Part shown: piece after piece, positions 44,982 through 57,071 of the stretch
Position numbering within the stretch: the first letter of the stretch is position 1
How the letters are laid out: the number at the start of each line of letters is the position of its first letter
Origin: Paracamarosporium sp. OC-R06-R3
Lineage: Eukaryota; Ascomycota; Dothideomycetes; Pleosporales; Didymosphaeriaceae
Assembly (NCBI GenBank): GCA_019828545.1
Contig: JACVRA010000086.1
Coordinates: 1 to 64,000 of the forward strand
Reading direction: 5' to 3'
Length of the DNA stretch: 64,000 nt
Position numbers and translations under genes: made by a program
Notes under the pieces: model-generated
What the model was told of the DNA's origin: nothing
What the model saw: only the letters and a program-made list of their open reading frames with translations
The model's database searches: none

Positions 44982-47900
44982 ATGAATCGGGCTCCGCTGC
45001 CGTCGCCCACCTCAGAGGCCACCTCCGCCGACGTCACCGCCCAAGACACCGCTACTTCGACTCCCTCGACTCGCCCGCCGCTGCAGCGTCTCCCCGCCAC
45101 CAACCCGCCGCCTCACCTCGAGCCCGCCGCCGACGCCGCCGCCGCTGTGGCGCACGCGCTGCCGCCCCAGGATGACGACTCCACCGATGCCGACACGAGC
45201 GACAGTGCAGACGAGGGCCAGGGCCTGCCACCACAGGTGATGAAGGATAATCCGGAAGGCACTCCGCAGGGGAACTCGTCGCCAGACGAATTGGAGATCG
45301 AGCGTCTGCGGAACCTACAGCTCAGGGCAATCCAGAAGCAGCAGCGCGCGAGGATGAAGAGCACGGGAAACACACCCTCCACCGCCACTGCCCTCGGTGC
45401 ACGACGCGTTTCGCCCATAAAGGAAGAGCCCGTACCTACCATGTCGCCGACCCTCGAAGGCGCATTCAGCAGTCCGCTGCCCACGGCACAAACAGCCTCG
45501 ACCGAATCTACCGAGTCGGCCAAGACGATCCGTGGCAGTATGCCGCCCACGCCCGCAGCTCGCGCGCTTCGTACGCCGTCGTACCCCTTCCCCACCGTCC
45601 CCAATACACCCGCAGCATGGTCTTCGGCCTTCCACCAGCCCTTCACGACCCTGTCTCCCACAGTCTCTGCAATGTATGGCAGAGATTATGCTGCGCCACG
45701 AGAGCGTGTCCTGTCCGAGTCCAGCACTCCTGCTGCATCAGGGACACCCTTTGCACCAGGGGAGAGGCCTCTGAACAGCCCTTATCCAGAAGACCCGCGC
45801 TATCCTAGCCCGAACCTCTATGAGCTGGTACTATCGGTTAGCTTGGAGCCCGGACTTGCTGCATGGTGGACCAACGTCACGAAAATCATTCATGACAGCT
45901 ATGGAGTGGAAAGAGCGACGTTGGCTGTTCCGGCGGACTCATCCGACATCGAGAATGTTCCTTGGGGCCAGAAGTGTACTTACCATGCATCCGCTCACGG
46001 CGAGAGCCCGCACATGCCTACGTACCAAGAGACGAAGGTACCACCACCACCCCAACGCGAGGCAGCAGAGAAGCCTCCAACTCCAGAATCGGAGGAACTT
46101 GGCGATCTTCCCCCGGTTCCTATAATACCTGATAGGAGGCCAAAGCTTCCCTCACGCCACTCGTTTGCAGGACACGAGCGCCAGAAGAGAGACATCACGC
46201 CTGAAAGCCCTCTTTCGGCATTCTCCCAACGCCCTCGTGGACTGCTCCGAACAGTCAGCCATGCACCTCACACAGCAGCGACACCGAGAGCGGACCATCC
46301 GCTACGGCAAGTGTTACCCATGTCATACGATGGGACCGGCTTCCAACACCTTAATCCTACCCCTTCTAGAATACCCACATTTAGCGATCCTGATTTTTCA
46401 AGTGTTGGTGGCGTAGAAAACACTCCGCCTACTGCCGTGTTTCCTGTACTGCGTGCTCTGGACCATGAACCTGATGCGCTTATTGACAATCCCGGTGTCA
46501 ATCGGGTCTTGGAAAGAGGCCGGGTCGTGACGCTGACCAGAGACTACTCACCCTCTTTCTCGGCTTCCAGCCAAAGTTCGACTAACTCTGAACAAGAAGA
46601 CCAAGCAAAGACCGCCAAGTCCCACGGCCCTGCGCATGAGGCTCACCGGCCCTCTACCGTACGACCACGTGCAGGTAACGCTTCTAAAGCGACAGAACCG
46701 GGTGATCGCCGCCTGCACGCTCGCTACGAAGAATATGAACAATTCCCCAGCTCGCCCTGGGCGCAATCACCCGCTCCATCCCCCGCAATTCAGAATGACC
46801 CGACTGAGAATCCTTTTTTCACGACAGGAAACGTGGATGAAGAGACTTTTAATCCTTCTAGTTCTACTCAAGATTACACACAGTACGGCATTGTCGAAGC
46901 AATCGGAATCGACAAGGCCAGCACCGTTACGCACATACCGCTAATACACCCCACCTTATCACAAACAATGCAGCCTCCTGAGCCCGGTACGCCTTCCCGT
47001 ACTCCATCTTTATCTGGAGGAGTATCTGAACAATCCATACCAGAATCGTCGGCTCCACGAGAAGATTTTCAGCGAAAAGCACCCATTGCCATTCTGTCCA
47101 TATTATCGCCTATTGTACCATATCCTCGCAATCTTACGAATTCTCTCAAACACTTTGGACCTCACCTTGCAACGTCGTTTTCCAACGCTTGGCAGTTTTC
47201 GAACGCTCAAGCTCAAGCAGGCAGTGCCGCACAACGTCGGTTCGGCGCAGGTCAGCCATCGGGTCTGGCACCAATGGCGGACTCGGAAAGTCTCGGTAAT
47301 CTTATGCATCTTGACCTCGAAAATATCGGCCATTCTGCTGGCGGCAGCGTCACTAGCCCCTCGGATTACTCTGGGAGGTCCAGACCCAGTCCCGGTGGAT
47401 CCATCACTGGTACTCCGGGATGGGATGCAAATACTTTAGGGATATCCAGCAAGCATTCGGTCGGCAGTACCCCTGGGCATTTGGCAGGCAGTGAAGCTGT
47501 GGAGAGCTATTTTGACGCAAAGAAGAGAACCAATCGTGGACAACCTGCAGCCACGCACGAGCAGAATCGAAAGCCCGAAAAACATCATGCGAAGCGAATG
47601 AGCGTCAGCGCCGTGCCTGAGACGACTGAGGATGATGTACCAACACCCCGTATGGAAAAGGGCGTCACGGAAGAGACCACTGGCTCTCGAAGAGCGAGAG
47701 TGATTTCTCCGCAGGGCAGCCATAGAGGGCATTCGCTTCTTCATTCTTATGGTGCAGACTTCAGTTCGTCGTTCCAATCACTTCCAGCTGCTACCACTCC
47801 TGGGGCTCGAACACCGGCGACACCTGCGGGTCATGGTAGAAGCAGCTCTGTAACAGAAGGTCAACATAGTCCCATGATGCCACCTCCATCCGAGAATCTC

Positions 47901-50900
47901 TTACGGACCATCATCGACTCCCTACCAGTACAGACCTTTACTGCCTTGCCCACTACGGGAGCCTTAACCTGGGTGAACTCCAAATTTTTGATCTATCGCG
48001 GGCAGGAGCAGCACCAGGTTTTGCAAGGTCCATGGGACACGATACATCCCGACGATCGCGAAGATTATCTAGAGCAGTGGAACAAATCTCTGCGGACAGG
48101 ACAGCAGCTGCAGAAAAAGGTTCGGTTGCGAAGGTTCGATGATTGCTACAGATGGTTCTACGTACGAGTGGCCCCACTGAAGAACAAGCGACAGCAGATA
48201 GTACACTGGATTGGAACAAACATGGACTTCCATGAGCAGCATCTCGCTGAAATCAACTCTGCCCGACAACAAGAGACCGCCGCATCAGAGGCCAAGTATC
48301 GCGCGCTCGCCAACTCCAGCCCTCAAGTAGTCTTTGTGGTATCAGATCGCCGCGGATTAACGTTCTGCAACTCTCAATGGGAATCATATTCCGGTCAGAC
48401 GGAGATCCAAGCATATGGGAATGGGTTCTTGGAGCATGTGCATCCGGAGGATGTCATCAAATGCAAGCTGCCCGAGATGGCCGATGATGGTTCCGATGCG
48501 GTCAACGTGCCTACATCTCTACCTACAGAGCATGTTCGTCAAGACTCGTCTTCTTCCGATGATTCATCTGAGACAGAACGAACAATCACCAGTCCAGGAA
48601 GCTCGCCGGACAAGATGGACATGCCTCAAGCCAAGCTGTCAAGGCTTGCGAGTACTGGTATTCTCAGGATCAAGAAGGACGCGGATGGTCGTGCTTCTTA
48701 CTCCACTGAAGTCCGACTCCGGAACAAGGCGGGAGAATTCAGATGGCATCTTGTTCGTATTTTGCTTGAGAAGTCGCTTGCTGAGGACAGCGAGGAGGAG
48801 ACTTGGTATGGGACTGCTACCGATATCAATGACCATAAACTTCTCGAGCAGACCCTCAAGGAAACGATGGATGCCAAGGGCCGCTTTCTCAGCAATATGT
48901 CTCATGAGATCCGGACGCCACTCAATGGTATTTCCGGAATGGTTAACTTCTTGCTAGACAGTCCGCTCAACACAGAACAGCTTGAGCACGTCAACATCAT
49001 TAAAGCGAGCACAGACAGTTTGCTGAATCTTATCAACGACATTCTGGATCTATCTAAGGTGGAGGCGGGCATGATCAAGCTCACGATGGAGTGGCTCCAC
49101 TTGCCTTCTCTATTGGAAGAGGTGAATGACCTTAACATGGGCCTCGCCATCCAGAAGGGGCTCGAGCTCAATTACGTCATGGACGAAGGTGTGCCGTCGA
49201 TGGTCAAAGGCGACAAATTCCGCATACGACAAGTGCTCTTGAACGTCGTCGGTAACGCGATCAAGTTTACTCAGAGGGGCGAGATTTTCGTGCGCTGTCG
49301 ACTCCAGCCTCCTGATCGGACAGGCCCACTAGCCAGCAACGAGTCCATGGTCCGCTTCGAAGTCATAGATACTGGACGAGGTTTCACCGAGAATGAAGCC
49401 AAGTATCTCTTCAAGCGATTTAGCCAGATCGATGCGAGCAGCACACGGCAACACGGCGGGACGGGTCTCGGTCTAGCGATTTCAATGCAGTTTGTCGAGC
49501 TGCATGGAGGACGAATGGATGCTCGAAGTATTCCTGGCAAAGGTTCGACCTTTTTCTTCACGATCAAGTTCGGTCTGCCCACAGATGACGATTATCCCCA
49601 ACCCAAGCCGTCAACCCCTGGCACGCCAGCCGCGGAGCCTTCGACAATAGTTCCACCGTTACCAATTCAACCTGCTGCGCCTCCCAGGCCTACACCCCCA
49701 CCGCATCTTGCTCAGTTCCGCCACGAACGTTTCTCGAGCGGGTCTTCCGAAAAGAGCGAATCCGTCAAGTCACCGGTGCCAAGCCTTACCACTTCTGAGC
49801 GGACTCGCGAGTCACCTTCCCTCTCGTCGGGAAGCTCCGATCACTCTCTGACCAGTGCTGCTCTCACAGGCAAATCGAGTGTGAGGTCAGAGCGCTCTTC
49901 GGCTTCGTCGTTCTTGCAGGAGACCACCCTGGCATCAAAAGAACCGGAGATGAAGCTTGCCCTTCCACCAAAGAGATCGCCAAGCGAGGACTCTCCGATG
50001 AGTTCAGATGAGACTGTTGCCGCACCCGGACCTCATCGGAGTCTGTCGCCACTTGGTAGCTCCTTGCAACCTCCAATGTATTCCATCTTGGTCGTATGCC
50101 CCTTGGTACACAGCAGAGAAGCTACTATCCGGCATATCAAGCAGACTCTGCCCCCTGGTATTCCGCATCAAGTGACGGGGCAGCCAAACTTGTTAGAGGC
50201 TCAACGAATGATTGGTGGTGATGATCCCGTTCTGTTCACCCATGTTGTTCTAGTTCTGCATGACACCACCGAAGTAATCGCGATTATGGATCAAATTCTA
50301 AATTCGATGGTTCATGGCAACGCCTCTATAGTGGTGGTGTCGGATCCTGCCCAGAAGAAAGAGTTGATGAAGGAAGCGCCCGCGTACGACTACGATCAGC
50401 TCTTGACCGACCGTCGGCTGCAGTTCATCTACCGTCCGCTCAAACCGTCCAAGTTCGCAGTCATCTTCGATCCGCAGAAAGAACGCGAATTTAGCACGGA
50501 TCGTAACCAGGATACGGCGCAGCAAGTCGTCTTCAACCAGAAGCTTGTCTTCGAGGAGCTTAAGCGTCGGTTGGGCGGTAAAGGGCACAAGGTTCTCCTT
50601 GTGGAGGACAATCACATCAACCAGACGGTAAGTACATGGAAGTATTGGTGTGAGGATCGATCGACTAATGCATTACAGGTCGTACTTAAATTCCTAGCTA
50701 AGATTTCTATCGAGACCGAAACTGTGCTTGACGGCGTACAATGTACCGACACCGTCTTCTCCAAGCCGCCCGGCTACTACTCTATTATCCTGGTACGTCC
50801 TTACTCCCCTATAAGCTGAATCTTTGCTAACTCGCTGCAGTGCGACCTGCACATGCCCAACAAAGACGGCTACCAAGCCTGCAGGGAGATCCGCCGCTGG

Positions 50901-51110
50901 GAAAAAAAACACAGTTACCGCCGGCACCCCATCATCGCGCTGTCTGCCAACGTCCTCGGCGACGTCTACGCAAAGTGCGTCGATGCCGGCTTCAACTCGT
51001 ACGTCACTAAGCCCGTGGAGTTCAAGGAGCTTTCCCTCGTCATGACCAAGTTCCTTGATCCCCCGGATAAAAGTAAGCCGCCGGAGCTTATGAAGTTACG
51101 TAAGTCGTAG
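44982..51110 (+). CDS. Hybrid histidine kinase (GAF-like, PAS-PAS, HisKA, HATPase, receiver)
   Basis: Two-component hybrid sensor kinase of about 2009 residues, probably cytosolic (no membrane segment). Exons: 44982-50627, 50679-50792 and 50841-51110. The first 950 residues are mostly disordered, with conserved islands near 275-335, 484-523 and 700-740 (IAILSILSPIVPYPRNL) that look like a GAF-type domain with long insertions. PAS domains lie near 973-1090 (IDSLPVQTFTALPTTGAL) and 1105-1300 (NSSPQVVFVVSDRRGLTF). The phospho-His is H1308 in NMSHEIRTPLNG. The ATPase N box is NVVGNAIKFT and the G boxes are DTGRGF and GTGLGLAIS. The receiver spans the last 145 residues (LLVEDNHINQT; phospho-Asp D1922 in CDLHMPNKDG; Lys1977 in VTKP). 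It feeds a His-Asp phosphorelay to Ypd1-type transmitters. The fungal HHK group is not assigned. Confidence 0.93.
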
Positions 51111-52247
51111 AGGGGAGGGGAGAGGAGAGGAGAGGGTGGGTGGATGACTGGGAGTGGAGCATCGCTTGATGTGGTGCGTATAATACTCGAATGAACGATG
51201 GAATGATTGAATGTATGTATGTACGCTACGCTTGCTTGTGTGTATGTACGTACGCATGTACGTACGTATGTGCGGAGGAAGAAGAAGAAGAAGAAGAGAG
51301 AGAGAGATCGGTACGTGTGCGCGCGAGCGAGCGAGCGAGCAGCGAGGCAATGGAACAGACGGAATGGAACGAAAGATGGAATGAAGAAAAAGGAACACAC
51401 TGTATACTATATATACCACGGTATACTTATAACGCGGCTAGCTATGCGTCGCCGAGTACAGCGAAGTAAAACATGCGAAGTAAGGCATGCGGGGTAAAGC
51501 AGAGTAAAGCAGAGTACATGACGTTTTTTTTCTCATGCGTATATTACACATTGTTACTTGTTTGTTTGTTTTAGTAAGGCGAGGCGAGGCGAGGCGAGGC
51601 GATGGGATGAGGTGCGGCGTGGCGCTGGGTTTGGATTGGATTGTTTGTTTGCTGGTTTTTTTCTGGGCGCGGTGCGGTGTGGCATGGGATGGTGGGATAG
51701 GGTGCGGTAGAGTGGGGGTGTATACATGGTTGCATGGTTGCATGGTTGGTTAACTGGACGGTTAGAACGGGTAGTTCGTGCGTGGGTTGGGCTTTATCCT
51801 TCTTGTATTTTGTTCTGTTCTGTTCTGTCGGGGGATTTTGCGGTTTGTGGTAATAGAGTAGAGTTTAATGGGGGGTTATGCCTTTGTTTTGGTTCTTGTA
51901 TACTTCTGGGTTTTAAAGATTTAACCTTTTTGTTCTGGGGTTTGGATGGTGATTCTAGGTGTGTGTGTGTGTGTGTGAGCTGGATGGTGAGATGTATCAT
52001 TATGGATCAGGAGGTTATGTATGGGAAGTTCAAGGGTTGGGTGGGTAAGCGGGTGGGTAGTTTTGAAGAGGATAATGTAGAATTTCGTTTCTGACTGAAA
52101 TTTGGCATATGCCTTAGTATAAAACATGATACGAAAAAAAGAGGAGATTCACCTAGGAATTAGTGTGAAAAGGGGCGTAGTAGGAAAAGGAGCGAAAAGT
52201 AAAGAGGGTACGTAATATCAAGATATGGGCTGGAGAACGGAATCGTT

Positions 52248-52263
52248 GGGGGGGGGGGGGGGG
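52248..52263. repeat. Homopolymer run of 16 G
   Basis: Uninterrupted G16. Such runs are rare in fungal genomes and often error-prone in sequencing. Confidence 0.85.
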
Positions 52264-52916
52264 TTTAGTATGTAGGCTGAGGTGGGTGCGGGATAGTGCC
52301 TGTTAGTAGTTATTCATGATAGTCTGAGATTCTAGGGCATGTAGGTAGCTGGGTCGTATAGACTTTGCACTTATTTTGACTTTGTTAGATGTTATTGTTG
52401 CTCTGGATGCTCTATGTTAGTGTTTGGAGTCGTGATTTTGGTTTATAAAAAAATTCGGCATAGGCCTGAGTACAGAAATTAATTAAGAAAAAAAAAGAGG
52501 TGATTCACCTGACATCCGGCACAAAGAAGATGGTAGTAGAAAGAAAAGAATGAATGCCGTTGTGGGTGGGATGTTACCATATTATTATTTATCTTATCAG
52601 AGGTTTCTAACGAACCTTGATATGAAATATGGGATGATAGAAAGAAAATATAAGAAAAAATACGGTGTGCGATATCCTAGAGGTGTAAGGTGCTGTGATT
52701 TAGACATAATGAAGCGACTTCTCTAATAATAGTGATATTGAAATCTGTTCTATGGTTTTGTTCTTCGTCGCCTTTTCTTTGGTAACGCTAGCGTACTACC
52801 GCTTTACTCATACCCACTTACTATACCCACGTGATATATCTTTATGTGACTACAATTCGTTATTCTGCGTATGTGATACCCTGGCAAGCGTCTGTACTTT
52901 TATCCTTACACAAGAT

Positions 52917-53004
52917 GTAGGATGTGAGGTGTAGGGCGTGAGGGGCAAGGTGTAAGGTGTAAGGCGTAAGGCGTAAGGCGTAGGGCGTAAGGTGTAGGGC
53001 GTAC
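52917..53004. repeat. 7-bp satellite array A (GTAAGGC type)
   Basis: About 11 degenerate copies of GTARGGY on the plus strand (GTAAGGC, GTAGGGC, GTAAGGT and similar). The same unit recurs in the opposite orientation at 58774-58830 and 59085-59122. Confidence 0.8.
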
Positions 53005-53666
53005 GCTGTTTAATGAATCCGAAATAGGCATCGTGCAACAATCGAACATTTATCACTTTCCATCATTCCTGGATTCAATAAGTATAAGTCGAACATGTTT
53101 TGCTGAACTATAGGCATGTTGCGGCGTACGAGTCGATAAGACGAGTTGGCACACTTCATGTGCTCATGTGCTAGGTTTGAGGAACACCATGTCTAGACAC
53201 GAAATAGACGACGGTAAAGAATTCAGTAGCGCGTTCTTAGTGTGCACCAGAAAGATGTATCCAGGTAACGATACTGTGCTGCTTTTGACACTTGCAGCCG
53301 AGCGTGTTTGGGCTGGTTCACATGGCGATAGCGTATCGAAACCATCCAATGAACGAACTCGGAGCTAACCAGGCCCCATTATTGAGGCACACAATCTGTC
53401 GGTTGGTGCGCCGATGGCGGGATTGGTTCGATGCGATCTGCTTTCTATATCTTGACGCGGCGCATTCTAGCAACGATACAGGCCTGCGTCACACTTCTTC
53501 CGGCACTTTGGGATCCTCACTGGCAAAACAGCGAAGTTGTGCCAGCCAAACAATTCGGTCTACTGAGATTGGCGCCCATAACTAGCTCTGTTGAAGTTCA
53601 TCGTCGTGTCTTCAAGTCTACAGAACAACTACGAGACAGCTTCGCGACGGCGACAAGTAATGACCA

Positions 53667-55304
53667 ATGGCGAACGAACCTTTTGAATGGCAGACGTACC
53701 CATGGACCGAGTTGCCGAGTGATTTCGATGCTCTGCACTTTCCAGAATGCCACGGACATCCGCAAATCAGTCCTGGTGCGCCGGGAACCGGTACGAGAGG
53801 CTCTAACACACCTTCCGAAGATATCACATTCGATGCTTGTTCTTCTGAAGAGCCTGTAGTTGTTCCGCATCAGCAGAATCCATTTCCAGATCACAACTTT
53901 TCCCTCGAGGTGGCGCGACAGAGCATCCCGCGATCCAAGCAAACGTCGTTGCCCCGTCGTAGAAGCAGATATCTGCTGAGGCAGTCGCCAGGTCAGGCAA
54001 ATCCTACAGCACCTGTTTCTGCACAGCCTCCCCACGACTTACACTCGCTTCCTATACAGCGATGGCGCGATTCACCACCGCAAGATGAGGCAGCATCGCT
54101 CTCCGCCATCTACGGCGCCTTGCAGAGCCACTCGCGCCGTGTCTCTCAATCAGACGGAAACTCACACGATGCGGTTGACTTTCGTGCCTACCGCGGTCCT
54201 TCCTCCACAGCAAGTCGCGATAGCGGGACAAGCGGCTCATCTATGCTTTCAAGTACCTCTGACCGTTCGGCTGCGTCAAAGGCACGCCACCGTACGCCAG
54301 CCATAAAGTCTCGTAGGAGAACCAAGGTGACAAGAAAGGGCACGAATGCGGTAGACCGCATTTTCAAGTGCACCTTTTGCTGCGATACCTTTAGGCACAA
54401 GTACGATTGGGTGCGACATGAGAAGTCATTACATCTAAACTTGGAAGAATGGAGATGTACACCAAATGGAGCTCTAGTGGTGCGCCCCCCAACTGGAAGA
54501 GTGCACTGTGCTTATTGCGACATGCTCGACCCAAGTCCCGCCCACTTAGACTCGCATAATCATAATGCTTGCCACAACGATCGTAACGCTGTACGTGTTT
54601 TCCGAAGAAAAGATCACCTTGTTCAACATCTGCGGCATGTCCATAAACTAGACACAATGCCACTGATGGAGGACTGGAAGGTCGAAATCACGGCGGTCGC
54701 ATCACGTTGCGGATTCTGTAACATCAGAATGAATACCTGGGAGGAGCGGACAGATCATCTCACCATGCATTTCCGTAATGGAAGAACAATGCTTGACTGG
54801 CGAGGAGACCACGACTTTGATGCTACTGTCACTCGTCGTGTGGCCAACGCTCTCCCGCCGTATCTCATTGGTTCCGAGTCATCAGCATTGGTACCTTATT
54901 CGGCGACGAACCCCGCCTCTATCGATCATTTTAAGCAGATATCATTGCAGATTGGTCAATTTACCCCTGAGCCATTGGCACAGACTGGCCAAGGTCAGGA
55001 GGAGGATTTTGTCATGGACCCAGATTATCACCCAATTCGCAGTACGGACGATCAAGTTGCAACTTCAGTCCAAGAGCTTGACACAGTTGCATTCGCCGAT
55101 ATCTTAACACGCCATTTAAGCCAGTTCGCCAGGCAGCAGATGGCTGCAGGCGTCGTACCTACTGATGAGATGTTCCAGCGGGAGTCAAGGCGGGTGTTGT
55201 ATGGTGACGAGGACGACGCCTGGAATACGACAGTTGCGGACAACCCTGATTGGCTAACGTCTTTCCGGAAACAACATGCGGACGGCAAGAAGCCCGATAC
55301 TTAG
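53667..55304 (+). CDS. C2H2 zinc-finger protein
   Basis: Single-exon protein of 545 residues, likely a nuclear regulator. The N-terminal 220 residues are Ser/Pro/Arg-rich. The finger region spans about residues 232-375: FKCTFCCDTFRHKYDWVRHE is a standard C2H2 finger, VHCAYCDMLDPSPAHLDSH and FRRKDHLVQHLRHVHK form a less regular pair, and CGFCNIRMNTWEERTDHL begins another. The C-terminal part is acidic. Similar C2H2 proteins are common and expanded in Pleosporales. An alternative in-frame start does not exist nearby; the ATG at 53660 is in another frame. It is the first gene of the block that ends with the aminotransferase and may regulate it (inference). Confidence 0.82.
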   Translation: MANEPFEWQTYPWTELPSDFDALHFPECHGHPQISPGAPGTGTRGSNTPSEDITFDACSSEEPVVVPHQQNPFPDHNFSLEVARQSIPRSKQTSLPRRRSRYLLRQSPGQANPTAPVSAQPPHDLHSLPIQRWRDSPPQDEAASLSAIYGALQSHSRRVSQSDGNSHDAVDFRAYRGPSSTASRDSGTSGSSMLSSTSDRSAASKARHRTPAIKSRRRTKVTRKGTNAVDRIFKCTFCCDTFRHKYDWVRHEKSLHLNLEEWRCTPNGALVVRPPTGRVHCAYCDMLDPSPAHLDSHNHNACHNDRNAVRVFRRKDHLVQHLRHVHKLDTMPLMEDWKVEITAVASRCGFCNIRMNTWEERTDHLTMHFRNGRTMLDWRGDHDFDATVTRRVANALPPYLIGSESSALVPYSATNPASIDHFKQISLQIGQFTPEPLAQTGQGQEEDFVMDPDYHPIRSTDDQVATSVQELDTVAFADILTRHLSQFARQQMAAGVVPTDEMFQRESRRVLYGDEDDAWNTTVADNPDWLTSFRKQHADGKKPDT

Positions 55305-55517
55305 CAAGGGAACGGGATGATTTTAGGTTCAGCAGGTCATGAATACCGGTCTACCTTTAATGAAAAGCGTGCACTCACTTTGCTCAGCACCGTACATGAT
55401 GTCAAAGAGTCAATTATGAAGTGGAACAACATGAGGTGGAAGGTCTCTTTATTCGATCGGCATTGCTTCATTGCGCTACGCAGGCTTCTAATGTTTTTGA
55501 GATGCGAACTAATTGCC

Positions 55518-56600
55518 TTATGGTTCCCGCGCTTCGATTTTAGCCACCATGCTATCGTTTATAGGAGTTGGCACGCCGACCTCTCGGCCTTTCCTGGACC
55601 AGAATCCGTTAATGTACCGAACCTCGGTTTTTCTCCCTGCTCTTAGGTCCCAAACCATCGAACACGTCGTCTCCCTGGTACGATCGATAATAGACATGAC
55701 AGTAGATTCAAGCGCAGCTGAAGAGAACCGCTCGGCAACGCTAGGCACACCTTTAAGTTCTGGTAATGCTAGAATGACCGAAGAAATTTCCGACATTAGG
55801 GACTTGCATGTCTCTGGAATCGTAAAGAGATACTTATTCGAAGAGTCGGCGAGCGCGCAAAACGGGTTACAGAAGGCATTCGTTGCAATCTTTTCGAGCT
55901 GCACTGCGAGGATATCCGGCCAACCAAATGATCGGCAATTGAGTCGAGGAATTAGAGGGAGCGTTTGTAGTAGATATGATGCCCGGGAATATGAATCAGA
56001 GTCTGCACTTTCGGCCACGGGACCCATGCTACGTGGAACAAGACCGATGGATGTTGCTGCAAAGCCAGTATGAGTGATGTCAAACGGGGCGTTTGTAGTG
56101 ACGCCGTGCGAGATAACCCCTGAGACATAGTTTGGTCTGGTACTTGGATCCCGGAAGAGATGCGTGTTGACGTCCTCAATCATACCAGCGCCATTCTGGA
56201 GGAACATAACGGTGGAGTGTGGTGCAAGCCTAGGTAATAGAGGACGGAGAGCGGTAACAGTCTGCGTAGCTTTGACGCAAACAATAAGATGTTCTATTGT
56301 GTCGGTTGCGGGAACGTATCGATTGGCTGCTGATGGAACCAAGTCTGGATCTGTCGAATACCATTTGTCACCCCTTAACACTTCAAAACTGTAGTTCCCG
56401 TGTGCGACCATATTCCCGTCGTGCGTCTTGAGTAATATATTTTTCCCATTTCGAATGTATCCATCCATAAGCGATGCCCGGTGAAGCAACAACGTCACAG
56501 ACGGTTTGCTCGGTACTTCAGCAAGCGAGTGTGCTGCGAAGGTGCCGATGCTACCCAGACCGAGTACATGAACACGAGGTGACTTGTGGGCGACAAACAT
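55518..56600 (-). CDS. Ketopantoate reductase-family NADPH-dependent 2-oxo acid reductase
   Basis: Single-exon, intact 360-residue enzyme of the ApbA/PanE family, reducing a 2-oxo acid to a 2-hydroxy acid with NADPH. The N terminus has the Rossmann loop VHVLGLGSIGTFAAHSL, then LIVCVKATQT and MFLQNGAGM. The catalytic Lys is in VQLEKIATNAFCNPFCAL (about residue 236), and the C-terminal domain carries DLRAGRKTEVRYINGF, the usual substrate block. The family includes ketopantoate reductase (coenzyme A pathway) and fungal 2-ketoisovalerate reductases that supply D-2-hydroxy acids to depsipeptides; sequence alone does not decide. Neighbours (MFS transporter and aminotransferase) favour a specialised role. 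A presequence-like reading (PFSTTSAQRHIP) lies upstream in another frame, suggesting a lost or mis-spliced mitochondrial targeting exon. Confidence 0.86.
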   Translation of the reverse strand: MFVAHKSPRVHVLGLGSIGTFAAHSLAEVPSKPSVTLLLHRASLMDGYIRNGKNILLKTHDGNMVAHGNYSFEVLRGDKWYSTDPDLVPSAANRYVPATDTIEHLIVCVKATQTVTALRPLLPRLAPHSTVMFLQNGAGMIEDVNTHLFRDPSTRPNYVSGVISHGVTTNAPFDITHTGFAATSIGLVPRSMGPVAESADSDSYSRASYLLQTLPLIPRLNCRSFGWPDILAVQLEKIATNAFCNPFCALADSSNKYLFTIPETCKSLMSEISSVILALPELKGVPSVAERFSSAALESTVMSIIDRTRETTCSMVWDLRAGRKTEVRYINGFWSRKGREVGVPTPINDSMVAKIEAREP

Positions 56601-57071
56601 ATCGTCCGGGTAGGAATATGTCTTTGAGCTGACGTGGTTGAAAACGGCTTTGTCACCAAAATGTGAGGCGATAAAGACTCAGCGGGACGGGCGGTGATCG
56701 ATTTCTTTGAACGAACTGCAAGTGAAGAAGCCCAAACAAACAATCTAGGACTTCGCATTCCCATAATATAATAAGAGATGAGTCTTTTCAAGCAGGATTG
56801 AAATTTCCTTATAAGGAACGGTATGTGGGTCTTAAGGCGTAGGGCGCGCACATCTGTATCAGGAAAAGTTTTTTTTCCTTCGCTCAGTTTGCACAGGCCT
56901 GCGCAAGCGTGGCAGAGGTGTATAGATGTACTCATAAGTGCATAGAAGTATGTAGATTACCAAATCATAGTCTTATACCTTTCTGATAATAAAGCTATCC
57001 ATTCTGAGTATTATACACTGGTATCTATATGTAGAACAAGAGATCTATAATTCTATATGCGAAATAACTGA
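56601..57071. other. Intergenic region upstream of the reductase
   Basis: Carries an out-of-frame mitochondrial-presequence-like ORF (about 56762-56601, minus strand) and a short GGCGTAGGGC motif near 56837, resembling the 7-bp satellite. The rest is AT-rich. Confidence 0.45.

Larger units (their letters stand above)
51111..53666. other. Microsatellite-rich intergenic region
   Basis: 2.5 kb with a strongly purine-rich plus strand. Tracts include GAGAG at about 51112-51135, GAA/GA at 51277-51307, GAGC at 51323-51340, AGGCG repeats at 51580-51602, GT at 51960-51976, a G16 run at 52248-52263 and the 7-bp satellite at 52917-53004. No ORF is convincing. Confidence 0.6.

Noticed and set aside
51191..51497. 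Lys/Glu- and Arg-rich ORFs after the histidine kinase.
   Set aside because: Translations of GAA, GA and GAGC microsatellites.
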